Part shown: positions 61,342 to 64,000 of the stretch, piece by piece
Position numbering within the stretch: position 1 is the stretch's first letter
How the letters are laid out: every line of letters starts with the position of its first letter
Source: Mucor racemosus
Lineage: Eukaryota > Mucoromycota > Mucoromycetes > Mucorales > Mucoraceae
Direction of reading: 5' to 3'
Assembly (NCBI GenBank): GCA_027405735.1
Contig: JAPEHQ010000016.1
Location: forward strand, 372,001 to 436,000
DNA length: 64,000 nucleotides
Made by a program: the position numbers and the translations under genes
Notes under the pieces: generated by a model
Told to the model about the DNA's origin: nothing
Seen by the model: the letters and a program-made list of their open reading frames with translations, nothing else
The model's database searches: none

Positions 61342-62967
61342 GCAACAACAAGCACCCCCACCATCCTTGATGGAATCAAAACCTCCTGTACATCATCCAT
61401 CTTATCCAGCTGGACCACCACCTCCTGCTGGACCACCTCATCCTTCAGCAGCAATTGCTGGACCACCTCACCCATCTTCTGGAACACCTTATATGAATGG
61501 TGGATCTCCTCTCCCATCTAATGCCCCCCCACCTCCTTCTTCACAACGTAAGATTGATTTTTTTTCCGCGTCTATTTTTTTTTAACCATTTAAATTAGTT
61601 GCTTCTACTCCTGTCAAGTCTGGGGCTGGTCCTCTTGTTAGTAATTCAGCAACATCAGAAGCTCTCGGCGATATCAATCCTGAAAACGTACCTGCAAATA
61701 TGAAGGTTGAAGGTCAAGATTGGTTTGCATTGTAAGTATAGAGATAAATTTGACATTTACAAAAAAGAAAAAAAAAACTCAATCCAAATTTTATAGATTT
61801 AATCCTAAAGCAACTCGTTATCTCAAGGTAGATCTTCTTCATACATTTGATCATGGTAGCGTTGTTTGTTGTGTCAAGTTCAGTGCTGATGGTAGATTCC
61901 TTGCCGCTGGTTGTAATCAAGCAACTTATATTTACGATACATTAAATGCTACTAGAGTTGCTGTGCTTCAAGATGCAAATGCTGGTCGTGATGGTGATTT
62001 GTATATTCGTTCAGTCAGTTTCAGTCCTGATGGTAAATATTTAGCAACTGGTGCCGAGGATAAGCAAATTAGAGTAAGTACTATCTAGAAAAAGCTTGAA
62101 TTACAGTTATTCACAATTTACAAATTAGATCTGGGACATCGCAAAGAAGCGTATTCGTGGTATTTTGTCTGGTCATGAGCAAGATATTTACTCTTTAGAG
62201 TTTAGTCGTGATGGTCGTATCCTAGTTTCTGGATCTGGTGATCGTACTGCTCGTATTTGGGACTGGCAAGCAATTCGTTGTATACATGAGCTTCGTATTA
62301 ATGATGTCGAACAACAAGATTTGGGTGTTACTAGCGTTGCAATTTCTCCCGATAGTCGCCTTGTTGCAGCAGGTAGTCTTGATAAGGTGGTACGTGTTTG
62401 GGATGCTGTTACCGGCCAACTTTTAGAACGCTTAGAAGGTCATAAGGATAGTGTTTATTCTGTTGCATTCATGCCAGATGGTAAGACATTGGTCAGTGGT
62501 AGTTTGGATAAAACTTTGAGAATGTGGCAATTGGGCACTGGTGAAAGAGGCTATGGTAGTGAACGAGGTAAGAGCGCATGTATTCAAGTGTTTACTGGAC
62601 ACAAGGTAAATATATATACAAATAGTGTGTAAATATGTTTATTTAATGAGAAAAAAAAATAGGATTTCGTCTTATCTGTTGCAACTACACCTGACGGCAA
62701 TTGGATTGTTTCTGGATCAAAGGATCGTGGTGTACAATTCTGGGATCCTCGTACAGGTCAAACACAATTTATGCTTCAAGGTCATAAGAATTCAGGTAAC
62801 ATTTCATGAAAAAAAAAAGGTGGGGTAATTTGTACTCTTTGTTAATATTTCATCTTTTTTTAGTAATCTCTGTTGCAACTAGTCCTGGTCATAAACCTAT
62901 GTTTGCTACTGGTTCAGGTGATAATCGTGCTCGTATCTGGAGCTATGAACCATTAGGTCCAAATTAA
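60673..62967 (+). CDS. TUP1: General transcriptional co-repressor Tup1
   Basis: Ten exons (60673-60817, 60880-60961, 61018-61063, 61129-61207, 61293-61547, 61599-61731, 61797-62073, 62129-62605, 62663-62795, 62864-62967) encode 576 residues. Tup1 tetramers with Ssn6/Cyc8 repress many gene sets (sugar, mating, hypoxia) by contacting histone tails and deacetylases. Residues about 10-85 are the tetramerising helix ([20 protein letters not shown]). The middle is Gln- and Pro-rich, with a CAA-encoded Gln run (61308-61345) and repeated AGPP motifs. The C-terminal propeller opens [20 protein letters not shown] and includes [20 protein letters not shown] and [12 protein letters not shown]. It ends [13 protein letters not shown] run of about 26 A follows the stop codon. 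Confidence 0.96.
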
Positions 62968-62970
62968 TGG

Positions 62971-63001
<31 letters not shown>

Positions 63002-63904
63002 CTTTTCGTCGTTCAATATACATTTATACATTTATACAAGTTATTAAATCAAAAAAATAAAAAAATAACCCCAAATTGACATTTTAGTATTAAAAATTGT
63101 GCGTAGTATACGAAACAACCAAAAAAAGATCACCTTATATAATGTCCAAATACCACACAGCTTCCCCGCATTTCGCCGTTTATTTTTATAACATTGTATC
63201 ACTTGTAATCATAACCAAATCGGTTTTTTCTCTATGATAAATCAATGCCGTGTGGGTTTTTTTTATCATCAAGAAGGTTTATATCCCCACGCTCATTCTA
63301 ATCGTCCTCGAAAGAATAATTCCAAGAGAAAACGTTGTCTAATTACATGGGAATTAGAGAAACATGTACAAAGTCTGCATGGTAATATGAACTGTACACC
63401 AATATAAAAATACACATACATACACTTATGCAGCCAGCACACACAATATCGCGACAACATTTAGTGTTTTGTAAAAGTGCAACACGTTTGTTTCATCCCA
63501 TTTTCTTTGCAATTTTCTTTTTGACCTTATGAGAAAATAATGGATCTGAAATAGAAGTATTCCTTTGATTCTCTTATTTCAGATTCAAAAATCTGGGGAA
63601 ATTTGCGATTAAGGTTTAGGATTGATGTGCCACATTAATTGCCTATGAATTGTGTGTGAATTAAACAAGAAAATTACCTAAATGGTGATACAAGTTTTTC
63701 ACCATGTTGGGTTTATTGTTTTGTTAAATTTAAGCTTTGCACTTAGGTAATCTATGCATACACCTCAATTTCTGTATAGATCACATGAGTTTAATGCCAT
63801 GTTCACTCACACAAAAAAAAAAAAAATGGTATATAAAGCAGCTTGAATTTCCCTTCTTCCTTGTCTTTTTCTTCTTTTCTTCTTTATTATCATATTAAGA
63901 AAAA
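62968..63904. other. Intergenic, TUP1 3' flank and next promoter
   Basis: Poly(A) tract at about 62971-62997 next to the TUP1 stop. The rest is AT-rich, ending in a TATA box and a CT-rich initiator region. No gene seen. Confidence 0.5.
63830..63837 (+). promoter_or_regulatory. TATA box and pyrimidine-rich initiator
   Basis: TATATAAA 68 bp before the ATG, followed by a CTTCTT-rich stretch to 63890, a typical strong fungal promoter layout. Confidence 0.55.
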
Positions 63905-64000
63905 ATGACTATTGAATCTGCTCCCGCTGAAAAACTATATCCCGTACCTGAAAGATTATTAGCTGGTGGTGATATCCCAAAGCCTTTTGTTTCTAGCTTT
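63905..64000 (+). CDS. 5' end of a gene resembling acetyl-CoA synthetase (partial)
   Basis: 32 codons run off the right edge: MTIESAPAEKLYPVPERLLA, then GGDIPKPFVSSF. The YPVP near the N-terminus followed by a V(S)SF motif resembles fungal acetyl-CoA synthetases (ACS1/facA), which begin with a PVP box and then a SFEQY-like segment. Too short to be sure; the strong TATA and CT-rich initiator fit a highly expressed metabolic gene. Confidence 0.4.
   Translation, partial: MTIESAPAEKLYPVPERLLAGGDIPKPFVSSF

Noticed and set aside
61257..61517. Val-rich minus-strand ORF
   Set aside because: Complement of the CAA-encoded Gln run and Pro-rich region in TUP1.

Overview
The window is nuclear DNA of a fungus, most likely an early-diverging (Mucoromycota-type) filamentous fungus. 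Intergenic DNA is very AT-rich, genes carry many short introns (about 45-90 nt, GTAAGT-like donors, TAG/CAG acceptors), and the gene set is fungal: Tup1, Tah18, a yeast-like Pep7/Vac1, Dpl1, xylose-reductase-type AKRs and an HDEL-ended GRP170. The phylum is inference; the fungal assignment is firm. Every spliced model below except bL21m was joined by hand, and its exon lengths sum to a whole number of codons.

Layout. 1-4700 (-): Ty3/gypsy retrotransposon, gag ORF plus a pol frame that runs off the left edge. 5048-10217: repeats around a very AT-rich DDE transposase gene with a C-terminal chromodomain, bracketed by two almost identical 233-bp direct repeats that each end in inverted repeats. 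10456-10529: tRNA-Ile(AAU). 11.2-27.0 kb: metabolic and secretory genes (two xylose-reductase-like AKR paralogs, ornithine carbamoyltransferase, ACOT9-type thioesterase, ER chaperone Lhs1/HYOU1). 27.7-34.6 kb: gene-free repeat block. 35.0-45.9 kb: gene island (SMU1, mitochondrial bL21, sphingosine-1-phosphate lyase, A20/AN1 protein, SMN, Pep7/rabenosyn-like FYVE protein). 47.0-57.8 kb: a second, more heavily invaded copy of the repeat block. 58.3-64.0 kb: TAH18, TUP1 and the start of a gene resembling acetyl-CoA synthetase.

The two repeat blocks are the most informative non-coding part. They are diverged direct copies of one sequence (called G here). Each has been invaded at a different point by a non-coding CACTA-like element (called X; termini CACTACGGCCGA). 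X and G copies then received solo LTRs and a SINE-like insertion. Because the paralogous copy preserves the empty site, insertion boundaries and target-site duplications can be read directly: 5 bp for four solo LTRs and 14 bp for the SINE-like element.

The best candidate for an undescribed system is the chromodomain transposase unit at 7085-9294: an apparently intact DDE triad, a complete chromodomain aromatic cage, and paired terminal units that look like MITEs. Regulatory logic is also visible: two Gcn4/AP-1-type sites lie upstream of the arginine gene, and UPR-type elements lie upstream of the ER chaperone.
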